Assembly: GCF_041596335.1 (NCBI RefSeq)
Contig: NZ_JBFHIT010000008.1
Coordinates: 1 to 64,000 of the forward strand
Reading direction: 5' to 3'
From: Mangrovibacterium sp041596335
Lineage (GTDB): Bacteria > Bacteroidota > Bacteroidia > Bacteroidales > Prolixibacteraceae
Length of the DNA stretch: 64,000 nucleotides
Both the position numbers and the translations under genes were made by a program. The notes beneath the pieces are model-generated. The model saw only the letters and a list, made by a program, of their open reading frames with translations. It did not search any database and was not told the DNA's origin. Of this stretch, positions 34,195 through 42,952 are shown in pieces. Numbering within the stretch: position 1 is the first letter of the stretch; the number at the start of each line of letters is the position of its first letter.

Positions 34195-34478
34195 ACAAGT
34201 CGAACAGCAATCCATCAATCAGACAGAGACCGGCGTTAAACCAATCAACGGCAGGTCAGATCCTGAATAAAATACAATCCTTTTGTCCGAGCACTCTGTT
34301 TTACGAATTGAAATTCAATCTGGCTTTTTACAAATTAAAACATCAAAAAATTGTTAGTTTAATTTCAAAATCGCCAAAAAAAAGGGATGGCATGAAAGAT
34401 TCTAAAATAATATTGTGATCTTTGTCATGCTTTAAAAATTGACATTATTAATAGGCACTTTACAAAAATTATAACCAC

Positions 34479-35648
34479 ATGTTTAAGATTCAAACCTTAA
34501 ATAAGATTGACCCGAAAGGGTTGAAAAATTTCCCGCTGGATCAGTACGAAATTGCCAGTGAGTTTTCAAATCCAGATGCAATTATTGTACGTTCGCAAGC
34601 CATGCACGACATGGACCTGCCTAAAAGCCTGAAAGCAATTGCCCGGGCCGGAGCAGGAGTTAATAACATTCCAATTGAAAAATGTACCGACAGTGGCGTT
34701 GTTGTATTCAACACACCTGGTGCGAATGCACACGCGGTAAAAGAGTTGGTTCTTGCCGGAATGTTGTTGGCATCGCGCGGTATCGCACCATCAATTGAGT
34801 GGGCTAAAACACTCATCGGTAAAGGTGACGAAGTTCCTGCCCTTGTTGAAGCCGGAAAGAAAAACTTTGGAGGAAACGAAATTCGCGGAAAAACGCTGGC
34901 TGTTATTGGGCTTGGAGCGATTGGCGTTTTAATCGCAAACGCGGCACAATCTCTGGGAATGGAAGTTTTGGGCTACGACCCTTACATCTCGGTGAAACAA
35001 GCATGGCGTTTGAGCCGCAACGTGAAACGTGCCGAAGGTATTGAAGTATTACTTTCGAATGCAGACTTTGTTACGATCAATATCCCGCAAACAGCTGAAA
35101 CAAAAGGATACATCAACAAAGACAAAATCAAAATGATGAAGAACGGTGTTCGCATTTTGAACTTTGCTCGCGGCGGCTTGGTAAACACAGCAGATATGGC
35201 AGAAGCGCTGGAATCAGGAAAAGTAGGTTGCTACGTTACCGACTTCCCGGATGAAGCCACTTTGAAAATGAAAAATGTGATTGCTATTCCTCACCTTGGT
35301 GCTTCTACCGAAGAATCAGAAACGAACTGTGCGATTATGGCTGTAGATCAAGTGCGCGATTTCCTTGAAAAAGGAAACATCGTAAACTCGGTAAACTTCC
35401 CAGAAGCAGAAATGGAACGCAATGGCGGCCCACGTTTGGTTATTGCCAATAAGAATGTTCCAAATATGGTAAGTCAAATCTCAAGCCTTTTGGCTTCTGA
35501 AGGATTAAACATTGCCAACATGTTGAACAAAAACAAAGCAGATATTGCTTACAATATTATCGATATTGACGGGTCTGTTCCTTCAGCCGAACTGGCTGAA
35601 AAATTAGGCAACATCGAAGGGGTGATTATGGTTCGGGTTCTCCCATAA
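34479..35648 (+). CDS. serA: D-3-phosphoglycerate dehydrogenase
   Basis: A 389-residue NAD-dependent dehydrogenase starting serine biosynthesis from 3-phosphoglycerate. The nucleotide-binding motif is VIGLGAIGVLIANAA; the active-site Arg is in NFARGGLVNT and the active-site His in IPHLGASTEES. The C-terminal 70 residues (LVIANKNVPNMVSQISSLLASEGLNIANM) form an ACT-like domain that could bind serine for feedback control. serC, often beside serA in this phylum, is absent here. A stem-loop with a T-run follows the gene. Confidence 0.93.
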   Translation: MFKIQTLNKIDPKGLKNFPLDQYEIASEFSNPDAIIVRSQAMHDMDLPKSLKAIARAGAGVNNIPIEKCTDSGVVVFNTPGANAHAVKELVLAGMLLASRGIAPSIEWAKTLIGKGDEVPALVEAGKKNFGGNEIRGKTLAVIGLGAIGVLIANAAQSLGMEVLGYDPYISVKQAWRLSRNVKRAEGIEVLLSNADFVTINIPQTAETKGYINKDKIKMMKNGVRILNFARGGLVNTADMAEALESGKVGCYVTDFPDEATLKMKNVIAIPHLGASTEESETNCAIMAVDQVRDFLEKGNIVNSVNFPEAEMERNGGPRLVIANKNVPNMVSQISSLLASEGLNIANMLNKNKADIAYNIIDIDGSVPSAELAEKLGNIEGVIMVRVLP

Positions 35649-35672
35649 TAATTACCACGTAAAATGTAAAAT

Positions 35673-35721
35673 GATACCGGTACCAATCGTAATAAGGCGA
35701 AAAGTATCGGTATCTTTTTTT
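35673..35721 (+). terminator. Terminator of serA
   Basis: An 11-bp stem (35673-35683 with 35704-35714, one G-U pair), a 20-base loop and seven T residues. Confidence 0.8.
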
Positions 35722-35807
35722 CCCGAATTTCTATATCCGGGAATTATTTTAATTTTACATCCATATTCTCAATAAAAGATCCATTTCTAGCAATAAATTA
35801 ATTAATC

Positions 35808-37835
35808 ATGAGTAAAAAATTGATTGAAAAAGCAGCAGATAACGTTCGTATTTTATCTGCCGCTATGGTTGAAAAAGCAAAATCGGGCCATCCGGGTGGT
35901 GCCATGGGAGGTGCTGATTTTGTGAGTGTCTTATATTCTGAATTTCTAAATTACGATCCAAGTGAGATGACCTGGATTAACCGTGATCGTTTTTTCCTCG
36001 ATCCGGGACACATGTCCCCCATGCTTTATTCGATTCTGGCATTAACCGGAACGTACAACATGGATGATTTAAAGAATTTCAGACAATGGGGCAGCGTAAC
36101 TCCGGGACATCCCGAAGTTGACCCAACCCGTGGTGTTGAAAACACATCCGGCCCGCTTGGTCAGGGGCATACAATGGCAGTTGGTGCGGCTATTGTAGAA
36201 CGCTTTCTGGTTGAACGTTTTGGCGAATGGATGGCTCATAAAACTTACGCTTTCATTTCTGATGGTGGTGTACAGGAAGAAATTTCTCAGGGTGCCGGCC
36301 GTATCGCGGGCTATCTTGGATTGAACAACCTGATCATGTTTTATGATTCAAACGACATTCAGCTGTCAACAGAAACCAATGCTGTAACCATTGAAGATAC
36401 AGCAAAAAAATACGAAGCCTGGGGATGGAAAGTAATCACCATCGAAGGAAACAGTGTTGAAGCGATTCGTAGTGCATTAAAAACAGCCCAGACGGAAACT
36501 GAAAAGCCAACCCTTATTATTGGTAAAACAATTATGGGTAAAGGTGCATTAACTGTTGCCGGCGAAAACTACGAACGCAAATGTGCCACTCATGGTATGC
36601 CGTTAGGCGAAGCAGGTGCATCGTTGGAAAAAACCATTCTTAATTTAGGAGGTAACCCTGAGAATCCGTTTGTCATCTTCGACGAAGTTCAAACGTTTTT
36701 CGATGCACGCAAAGCAGATCTGATAAAGGCTGCAGCTGCGAAAAAAGCCGCCCAGGCAGAATGGGCTAAAGCGAATCCGGAATTAGCCGCTAAATTGGAG
36801 AAATTCTTCTCTACAGAAGCTCCTAATTTCGATTTCAGCAAAATCACTCAAAAAGCAGGTTCTGCAACTCGTGCAGCCGGCTCAACTGTATTGGCTGCTT
36901 TTGCCGATGAGATTGAAAATATGATTGTTTCGTCTGCCGACTTGTCAAACTCAGACAAAACCGACGGATTCTTAAAAAAGACAACTGCCTTCCAAAAAGG
37001 AGATTTCAGCGGAGCTTTCTTGCAAGCTGGTGTTTGCGAGTTGACTATGGCTACAATCATGAACGGTATGGCTTTGCATGGCGGTGTAATTCCGGTATGT
37101 GGTACATTCTTCGTTTTCTCGGATTATATGAAACCTGCAGTTCGACTGGCCGCATTAATGCAATTGCCCGTAAAATATGTTTGGACTCACGATGCCTTCC
37201 GCGTTGGCGAAGACGGACCAACACACCAGCCGGTAGAGCAGGAAGCTCAAATTCGCCTAATGGAGAAATTGAAAAACCACCACGGAGAAAACTCGATGCT
37301 GGTGCTACGTCCTGCCGATAGTGAAGAAGCAACAGTTGCCTGGAAAATGGCATTGGAAAACACATCAACTCCAACCGGACTAATCCTTTCCCGTCAGAAT
37401 ATTGCCAATCTACCTGCAAAAAGCGATCGTTACGCCGAAGCTCTACAATCTGAAAAAGGAGCCTACATTGTAACTGACTGCGAAGGAACACCCGATATCA
37501 TTCTGTTGGCCAGTGGTTCTGAAGTCAGTACGTTGGTTGCTGGTGCCGAACTATTAGTAAAAGATGGTGTGAAATGTCGCATTGTTTCGGTGCCTTCAGA
37601 AGGTCGTTTCCGCAGCCAAAGCGCAGCATATCAAGCTGAAGTTCTGCCTGCCGGTGTGAAAAAATTCGGTATGACTGCCGGACTTCCTGTAACTCTGGAA
37701 GGTTTGGTTGGTGCCGATGGTAAAGTATTTGGGTTGGAATCGTTCGGATTTTCGGCTCCTTATACAGTATTGGACGAAAAACTGGGCTTCACCGGACAAA
37801 ACGTCTACAATCAAGTGAAAGAATTATTGGCATAA
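35808..37835 (+). CDS. tkt: Transketolase
   Basis: A 675-residue full-length transketolase of the non-oxidative pentose phosphate pathway, using thiamine diphosphate to move two-carbon units. Motifs: SGHPGGAMGGADF, GPLGQGHTMAVGAA, the cofactor motif SDGGVQEEISQGAGRIAGYLG (Ser replaces the first Gly of the usual GDG), the pyrimidine-domain segment THDAFRVGEDGPTHQPVEQ, and a C-terminal domain (ILLASGSEVSTLV). An Ala/Lys-rich helical stretch (about 305-335) lies between domains. Monocistronic with a strong terminator. Confidence 0.95.
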   Translation: MSKKLIEKAADNVRILSAAMVEKAKSGHPGGAMGGADFVSVLYSEFLNYDPSEMTWINRDRFFLDPGHMSPMLYSILALTGTYNMDDLKNFRQWGSVTPGHPEVDPTRGVENTSGPLGQGHTMAVGAAIVERFLVERFGEWMAHKTYAFISDGGVQEEISQGAGRIAGYLGLNNLIMFYDSNDIQLSTETNAVTIEDTAKKYEAWGWKVITIEGNSVEAIRSALKTAQTETEKPTLIIGKTIMGKGALTVAGENYERKCATHGMPLGEAGASLEKTILNLGGNPENPFVIFDEVQTFFDARKADLIKAAAAKKAAQAEWAKANPELAAKLEKFFSTEAPNFDFSKITQKAGSATRAAGSTVLAAFADEIENMIVSSADLSNSDKTDGFLKKTTAFQKGDFSGAFLQAGVCELTMATIMNGMALHGGVIPVCGTFFVFSDYMKPAVRLAALMQLPVKYVWTHDAFRVGEDGPTHQPVEQEAQIRLMEKLKNHHGENSMLVLRPADSEEATVAWKMALENTSTPTGLILSRQNIANLPAKSDRYAEALQSEKGAYIVTDCEGTPDIILLASGSEVSTLVAGAELLVKDGVKCRIVSVPSEGRFRSQSAAYQAEVLPAGVKKFGMTAGLPVTLEGLVGADGKVFGLESFGFSAPYTVLDEKLGFTGQNVYNQVKELLA

Positions 37836-37855
37836 TCTCCAAAATTCGATATCGC

Positions 37856-37887
37856 AAAGGTCGGGAATTTTTCCCGGCCTTTTTTCA
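37856..37887 (+). terminator. Terminator of tkt
   Basis: A 12-bp stem (AAAGGTCGGGAA with TTCCCGGCCTTT, one G-U pair), loop TTT and a T-run, 20 bases after the stop. Confidence 0.92.
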
Positions 37888-38308
37888 TGTTCATTAATTC
37901 CGTCCAGCGACTCAATGAATTTGATTTTTGTATTTGCCGGCACAACACCCATCGAACTGATTACTTTTGGAAGATAATCTTCAACCAAAAACAACTTGTA
38001 CTATTACGGTATAGTTCCAAAGAACACAAACGTCATCAATTTTCAATTCTTGCGTCCTCTGTTATTTCAACACCCATTTCTCAGCTTCTCCCTCTTCCCT
38101 TTTCCGCTCATGTAAAGTTATCATGAAGCCTACCTTTTGATTTTCTAATTTATATTGATTCTATCCCGAGCACTTATCACAAACAACAAAGCATCAACAC
38201 AGCCCATAACCACCTCATAATATATTCATTAACACAACAACGCAGCCATTTTAAGTGCTTTACAAGTGGTAAACTTAGCTACTGAAATTCAACGGATTAA
38301 AATTTTAA
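37888..38308. other. AT-rich intergenic region upstream of uxaB
   Basis: About 420 bases with no recognisable gene. A 79-codon frame on the plus strand has no motif and no start signal. Regulatory elements begin at 38309. Confidence 0.45.
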
Positions 38309-38330
38309 CGAGTGGAAAGTCGAGTGGAAA
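38309..38330. promoter_or_regulatory. Direct repeat CGAGTGGAAA x2, candidate regulator site
   Basis: Two identical 10-base copies (38309-38318 and 38321-38330) are spaced 12 bases start to start, close to one helical turn, directly upstream of the candidate uxaB -7 box. A direct repeat at the -33 position suggests a tandem binding site for an activator. Confidence 0.5.
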
Positions 38331-38343
38331 TAATTTTTTTTTC

Positions 38344-38351
38344 TACATTCG
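38344..38351 (+). promoter_or_regulatory. Candidate -7 box of the uxaB-uxaA operon
   Basis: TACATTCG (one mismatch from TAnnTTTG) predicts a transcript starting near 38357, exactly where the leader hairpin begins. Confidence 0.45.
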
Positions 38352-38357
38352 CAGCAC

Positions 38358-38412
38358 ATGTCGTGTTCGCACACGACATTTTTTAACCGCATCCCGTGTG
38401 CGATAACGACAT
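38358..38412 (+). promoter_or_regulatory. Structured leader of uxaB with mutually exclusive hairpins
   Basis: Hairpin A pairs ATGTCGTG (38358-38365) with CACGACAT (38372-38379) and is followed by a run of T, like an intrinsic terminator. CGCACACG (38369-38376), inside its loop and 3' arm, is also perfectly complementary to CGTGTGCG (38395-38402), giving an alternative hairpin B that would break A. A third copy of ACGACAT (38406-38412) could replace the 3' arm of A. This fits an attenuator; alternatively the first palindrome may be a protein operator. Confidence 0.5.
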
Positions 38413-38435
38413 TATAATATTAATAAACCAAAATC

Positions 38436-39950
38436 ATGGAACTGAATAGAACAAACATTTCAACCGCTGCTAAATACCCTAGCCGCATCTTGCAATTTGG
38501 AGAAGGAAACTTTCTACGCGCATTTGTCGATTGGATCGTCCAAAAGATGAATAACGAAATCGGTTTTAACACCGGCGTTGATGTGGTTCAACCTCTCCCA
38601 ACCGGAATGGTTGACTTGTTAAACAAACAAGACGGACTGTACCACGTTTACTTAAAAGGAATTAAAGAAGGTAAACCGGTTAAAGAATTTGAATTCATTC
38701 AATGTATCAATAAGGGAATTAATCCTTACACTGAATATGAAACTTACAAAGCCGCAATTCTAAATCCGGAATTACGTTTTGTTGTTTCAAATACGACCGA
38801 AGCAGGGATTAGCTGGGACGAAAGCGACAAACTGGAGATGGAGCCGCAAAAGTCATTTCCCGGAAAAGTTACCGCATTGTTACACCAACGCTTTAAAGCA
38901 TTCGACGGTGCTGCGGACAAAGGTTTGATTTTCTTTACCTGCGAATTGATTGACCGCAATGGTGATATTCTAAAAAAATATGTGTTGAAGCACGCAAAGA
39001 ACTGGAATTTGGGTGAAGAATTCATCAATTGGGTTGAAACCGCGTGTGCATTTTGTAACACCTTGGTAGACCGCATCGTTCCGGGATTCCCCAAAGATGA
39101 CATCAAAGATATTCAGGCTGAATTAGGCTTCGAAGATAATTTGGTTGTTGTTGGAGAATACTTTCACTTGTGGGTGATCGAAGGTCCGGAATGGGTAGCG
39201 AATGAATTCCCGGCTAACAAGGCTGGATTGGAAGTGAAATTTGTAAAAGATATGACTCGTTTCCGGGAACAGAAAGTAGCCGTGCTAAACGGGTGTCATA
39301 CAGGCAGCTACGCTGTATCGTACCTCTACGGTATCGAAACCGTTCGCGAAGCCTACGAAAGTCTTGAAGTGGGTAACTTCATGAAAGAAATGGTTTACGA
39401 CGAAGTTCTGAAGGTATTAGATGGCACTGAAAAAGAACTGAAAACCTTCGCGGGTAAAATTCTCGAACGATTCTCAAATCCATTCATTCGTCACTTGTGG
39501 CAAAGTATTGCTTTGAACGCCATGTCGAAGTGGGAAACCCGCAACCTACCTTCACTGTTAAGCTTCAATGAAAAGCACGGCATGTTGCCTCAAAAACTGG
39601 TTTTCTCGCTGGCAGCTATGATTTCATATTTCAAAGGCGAGATCGACGGAAATACTTACCAGGTACAAGATGACCAATGGATTTTGGATTTCTATAAAGA
39701 AGCCTGGGCGGAATGTGACGGTCGTCCAATTTCAATTTATCAATTGGTAGAAAAGGTATTGAAACTGGAAAAAGTATGGAAACAAGACTTGAATAACGTT
39801 CCAAACTTGACCTTAACAGTGAGCCATTACTTATTCCTGATCCAACAAGTAGGGATGAAAAAGGCGATAAAAACGGTATTGAGCAATGACAATCCGCTTA
39901 TGAAAATCACCATTGAACAAAAGAACAAACAAGAAGAATCAGCAATCTAA
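38436..39950 (+). CDS. uxaB: Tagaturonate reductase (altronate oxidoreductase)
   Basis: A 504-residue member of the long-chain mannitol dehydrogenase family, reducing D-tagaturonate to D-altronate with NADH in galacturonate breakdown. The N-terminal nucleotide-binding segment is RILQFGEGNFLRAFVDWIVQKMN; the C-terminal catalytic region includes the signature KVAVLNGCHTGSYAVSYLYG and FSNPFIRHLWQSIALN. UxaB rather than mannitol or fructuronate type is chosen because altronate dehydratase follows 32 bases later. Uronate isomerase (uxaC) and the KDG enzymes are not in the window. Confidence 0.93.
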   Translation: MELNRTNISTAAKYPSRILQFGEGNFLRAFVDWIVQKMNNEIGFNTGVDVVQPLPTGMVDLLNKQDGLYHVYLKGIKEGKPVKEFEFIQCINKGINPYTEYETYKAAILNPELRFVVSNTTEAGISWDESDKLEMEPQKSFPGKVTALLHQRFKAFDGAADKGLIFFTCELIDRNGDILKKYVLKHAKNWNLGEEFINWVETACAFCNTLVDRIVPGFPKDDIKDIQAELGFEDNLVVVGEYFHLWVIEGPEWVANEFPANKAGLEVKFVKDMTRFREQKVAVLNGCHTGSYAVSYLYGIETVREAYESLEVGNFMKEMVYDEVLKVLDGTEKELKTFAGKILERFSNPFIRHLWQSIALNAMSKWETRNLPSLLSFNEKHGMLPQKLVFSLAAMISYFKGEIDGNTYQVQDDQWILDFYKEAWAECDGRPISIYQLVEKVLKLEKVWKQDLNNVPNLTLTVSHYLFLIQQVGMKKAIKTVLSNDNPLMKITIEQKNKQEESAI

Positions 39951-39982
39951 TTATCATCAGATTTAAATAAATAACCGGTAAA

Positions 39983-41470
39983 ATGGCAAATTACATCAAA
40001 ATAAACTCACTCGACAACGTCATTATCGCCCTGAAAGATTTCACAAAAGGCGAGTTGGTTGAATTGGACGGTATTGAACTCGAAATTTTGAACGATGTGC
40101 CCCGCGGCCATAAAATTGCTGTAACTGCAATTGCCGAAGGAAGCGACATCATTAAATACGGCGCTCCAATTGGCCATGCTACTGCGGAAATTTTACCGGG
40201 AGATTACGTGCACGTCCACAACATTAAAACCAACTTGTCGGGCACAATGTGCTACGAATTCAACCAAAAACTGAATGCACTGCCTTTTGAAAATCAAAAC
40301 TTGACTTACAAAGGCTTCAAGCGCAGCAATGGAAATGTGGGAATTCGCAACGAAATGTGGATTGTTCCGACAGTTGGCTGCGTAAACGGACAAGCCGAGC
40401 AAATAATTCAACTATTCAAAGAGCAAAATAATCCGACGGATATCGACAGCATCCACGTGTTTAAACACAGTTACGGATGTTCTCAATTAGGTGACGATCA
40501 TACCAATACTCAAAAAGCTTTGGCTCAATTGATTAATCACCCAAATGCCGGTGGCGTATTGGTGTTGGGATTGGGTTGTGAAAACAACCAGATTGACCAC
40601 CTTAAAACGTTTATTGGCGAGTACGATCCGCAACGGGTAAAGTTTTTGGTGGCGCAGGATGTAGAGGATGAAGTAGAAGAGGGACTGAAATTGTTTCAGG
40701 AAATCTACGCTCAAATGCGGCAGGACAAGCGCGAGGATGTTCCATTCTCGACATTAAAAGTGGGATTAAAATGCGGTGGTTCCGATGGGCTGTCTGGAAT
40801 TACAGCTAACCCGCTTGTCGGCGCCTTTTCCGATTTTTTGGTTGCACAAGGCGGAAGCACCATTCTGACCGAAGTTCCTGAAATGTTTGGTGCTGAGCAC
40901 CTACTGATGGAACGCGCTGAAAACGAAGAAGTATTCACAAAAACAGTTGAAATGATCAATGGCTTCAAAGAGTATTATTTGAAGCACGATTTGCCGGTTT
41001 ACGAAAATCCATCGCCAGGAAACAAAAAAGGTGGAATCACCACGTTGGAAGATAAATCGCTGGGATGTACTCAAAAAGGTGGTGTTGCAACTGTTACAGA
41101 TGTGCTCGCTTATGCTGAGCCCATCAAAAAGAACGGACTCAACCTGCTTAGTGCTCCCGGCAACGACCTGGTCGCTGCTTCATCACTTGGATTCAGTGGT
41201 TGCCAGATTGTACTGTTTACCACCGGCCGTGGCACTCCATTTGGTAGTTTTGTTCCAACAATGAAGATTTCTACGAACACGCCGCTGTCGGAAAAAAAAT
41301 CAAACTGGATCGATTTCAATGCCGGAAGAATGGTTGAAGATCAAACGATCGACGAAACGCTGGCTGATTTCATTGCCGAACTTAAATTGGTTGCTGAAGG
41401 AAAGAAACTGAAGCATGAACTAAGTGGTTTTAAAGAAATTGCAATCTTCAAAACCGGAATAACCTTATAG
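39983..41470 (+). CDS. uxaA: Altronate dehydratase
   Basis: A 495-residue cytoplasmic enzyme converting D-altronate to 2-keto-3-deoxygluconate. Residues 1 to about 95 form the SAF domain (DNVIIALKDFTKGELVEL, PIGHATAEILPGDYVHVHNIKTNL). The catalytic part follows, with metal-ligand candidates in HSYGCSQLGDDHTNT, GLGCENNQ and LKCGGSDGLSGITANPLVG, and CTQKGG near the C-terminal third. Length and order match intact UxaA. It is in one operon with uxaB and ends at a strong bidirectional terminator. Confidence 0.95.
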   Translation: MANYIKINSLDNVIIALKDFTKGELVELDGIELEILNDVPRGHKIAVTAIAEGSDIIKYGAPIGHATAEILPGDYVHVHNIKTNLSGTMCYEFNQKLNALPFENQNLTYKGFKRSNGNVGIRNEMWIVPTVGCVNGQAEQIIQLFKEQNNPTDIDSIHVFKHSYGCSQLGDDHTNTQKALAQLINHPNAGGVLVLGLGCENNQIDHLKTFIGEYDPQRVKFLVAQDVEDEVEEGLKLFQEIYAQMRQDKREDVPFSTLKVGLKCGGSDGLSGITANPLVGAFSDFLVAQGGSTILTEVPEMFGAEHLLMERAENEEVFTKTVEMINGFKEYYLKHDLPVYENPSPGNKKGGITTLEDKSLGCTQKGGVATVTDVLAYAEPIKKNGLNLLSAPGNDLVAASSLGFSGCQIVLFTTGRGTPFGSFVPTMKISTNTPLSEKKSNWIDFNAGRMVEDQTIDETLADFIAELKLVAEGKKLKHELSGFKEIAIFKTGITL

Positions 41471-41545
41471 TTTTAAAATACCGTTACAGGTTAAATACGG
41501 CTCGTCATTCTCAGGTATCATGTCCTCCGGCGAGTCTAAAAAAAC

Positions 41546-41579
41546 AAGAAAGCCATCAGTAAAAACTGATGGCTTTCTT
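41546..41579. terminator. Bidirectional terminator between uxaA and fprA
   Basis: A perfect 14-bp stem (41546-41559 with 41566-41579) with loop TAAAAA sits between the convergent genes. The flanks are A-rich before and T-containing after, so it can serve both strands. Confidence 0.9.
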
Positions 41580-41600
41580 ATGAAACTTGGTTCGACACTG

Positions 41601-42791
41601 TTATTCGGCCAAAATCTTATCGGCCATAGCATTTGCCAGCTCAATACACATTTGATACTTATCTTCTTTCAGTGAACCTTTTTCTTCAACGGGGTCATAC
41701 ACTAAATCCCATTTAACCGCTTCCGAAAACTTCATCAGGTTTTTCACTCCGCCACCATTCCAGGCAAAGTTTCCAAATACACCTAAGTAGCGGTCTTTCA
41801 CACCCATGTGCTCAATGGTTGTCAGTAAGGTTTCAACATTCGGGAACATCGCATTATTATAGGCACAGCTACCGACAATAAATCCCTTATAACGGAAAAT
41901 ATCATTAATAATATACGATTTGTGCGTTTTAGAAGAATCGTAAACCCGAATATCGCGAATGCCACGTTCAGCCAACTGTCGGGCAATAACTTCTGCCATT
42001 TTTTGGGTATGACCATACATTGAACCATAGACAACTACGACACCCGGATCGGTTTGGTAGGTACTCCATTTATTGTACCGACTCAGCACCCAATCAAGAT
42101 TTGTGCGCCAGATTGGACCGTGTGTTGCAGCAATCATTTTAATATCGAGTGGTGCTAATTTCTTGATCGCACGTTGGGTGTGCGGACAATACTTACCAAC
42201 AATATTGGTAAAATAGCGCATGATATCATTTTCATAAAAGTCGAGGTTGATTTCATCATCAAAAACACCGCCATCAAGCGTTCCGAAGCTACCGAACGCG
42301 TCACCCGAAAACAGAATCTTATTGGTTTCCTCGAAACTAACCATCGTTTCAGGCCAGTGCACCATCGGCACGGTCTGAAACTGCAATTTCGTTTTTCCAA
42401 GTTCCAACACCGAATTATCGTTCACTTCCAACACATTGGTCGCCTTCTTATAGAATGTTTCAACAAAACCGAACGTCTTTTTATTCCCAACAAGCGTAAT
42501 ATTCGGGTATCTCATTAAAATAGCTCGCAGAGCCCCCGAATGATCAGGTTCCATATGATTAATCACCAGGTAGTCAACGTCACGTCCTTGCAAGATCGCA
42601 TCAATATCTTCCAAATAATCATCGATAAATCCACGCTCTACGGTATCGACCAGAGCAACTTTCTCGTCATCAATTAAATACGAATTATAAGAAACTCCGT
42701 GCGGAATTGGCCAGATATTTTCAAAAAGATGAGTCCGGCGATCATTGTATCCCAGATAGTAAATGTTGTCTGCTAATTTAACCTGATGCAT
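41601..42791 (-). CDS. fprA: A-type diiron flavoprotein (FprA; NO/O2 reductase)
   Basis: A 396-residue protein from ATG 42791 (the frame continues to a TTG at 42839, not preferred). The N-terminal metallo-beta-lactamase-like domain carries the full diiron ligand set: His79-x-Glu81-x-Asp83-His84 (HMEPDH), His145 (HWPE), Asp164 (SGDAFGS) and His224 (ATHGP), nearly the same numbering as recalled for Desulfovibrio rubredoxin-oxygen oxidoreductase. The C-terminal flavodoxin domain starts near residue 251 (VVVYGSMYGHTQKMAE). There is no fused rubredoxin, so it needs an outside donor; the Hrb-type protein at 20.7-21.5 kb is the obvious one. Role: oxygen or nitric oxide detoxification. Confidence 0.94.
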   Translation of the reverse strand: MHQVKLADNIYYLGYNDRRTHLFENIWPIPHGVSYNSYLIDDEKVALVDTVERGFIDDYLEDIDAILQGRDVDYLVINHMEPDHSGALRAILMRYPNITLVGNKKTFGFVETFYKKATNVLEVNDNSVLELGKTKLQFQTVPMVHWPETMVSFEETNKILFSGDAFGSFGTLDGGVFDDEINLDFYENDIMRYFTNIVGKYCPHTQRAIKKLAPLDIKMIAATHGPIWRTNLDWVLSRYNKWSTYQTDPGVVVVYGSMYGHTQKMAEVIARQLAERGIRDIRVYDSSKTHKSYIINDIFRYKGFIVGSCAYNNAMFPNVETLLTTIEHMGVKDRYLGVFGNFAWNGGGVKNLMKFSEAVKWDLVYDPVEEKGSLKEDKYQMCIELANAMADKILAE

Positions 42792-42878
42792 ATGTATCGT
42801 TTTTATTGATTTTTTTACTGCGTGTACGAAAATAGGCAAATTGATTTAATTCAGGTATTTCGAATTTCGATATTTGAA

Positions 42879-42886
42879 CAAAATTA
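42879..42886 (-). promoter_or_regulatory. -7 box of fprA
   Basis: The minus strand reads TAATTTTG, a match to TAnnTTTG, giving a start near 42872 and a leader of about 80 bases to ATG 42791. Confidence 0.5.
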
Positions 42887-42924
42887 AGGAAAAGCTTACA
42901 CCGGTTTATTTTTGAATAAAACAC

Positions 42925-42932
42925 TATTTTTG
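42925..42932 (+). promoter_or_regulatory. -7 box of mltG
   Basis: TATTTTTG matches TAnnTTTG; a start near 42939 would leave 14 bases to ATG 42953 or 41 bases to the inner ATG at 42980. Confidence 0.55.
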
Positions 42933-42952
42933 CAGAACAAATTTTAAACGAA

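Noticed and set aside
37057..37491. A 144-codon minus-strand frame inside transketolase
   Set aside because: Antisense to a highly conserved gene; its product is motif-free.
37887..38126. A 79-codon plus-strand frame after the tkt terminator
   Set aside because: No promoter, motif or neighbour logic; ends in AT-rich intergenic sequence.
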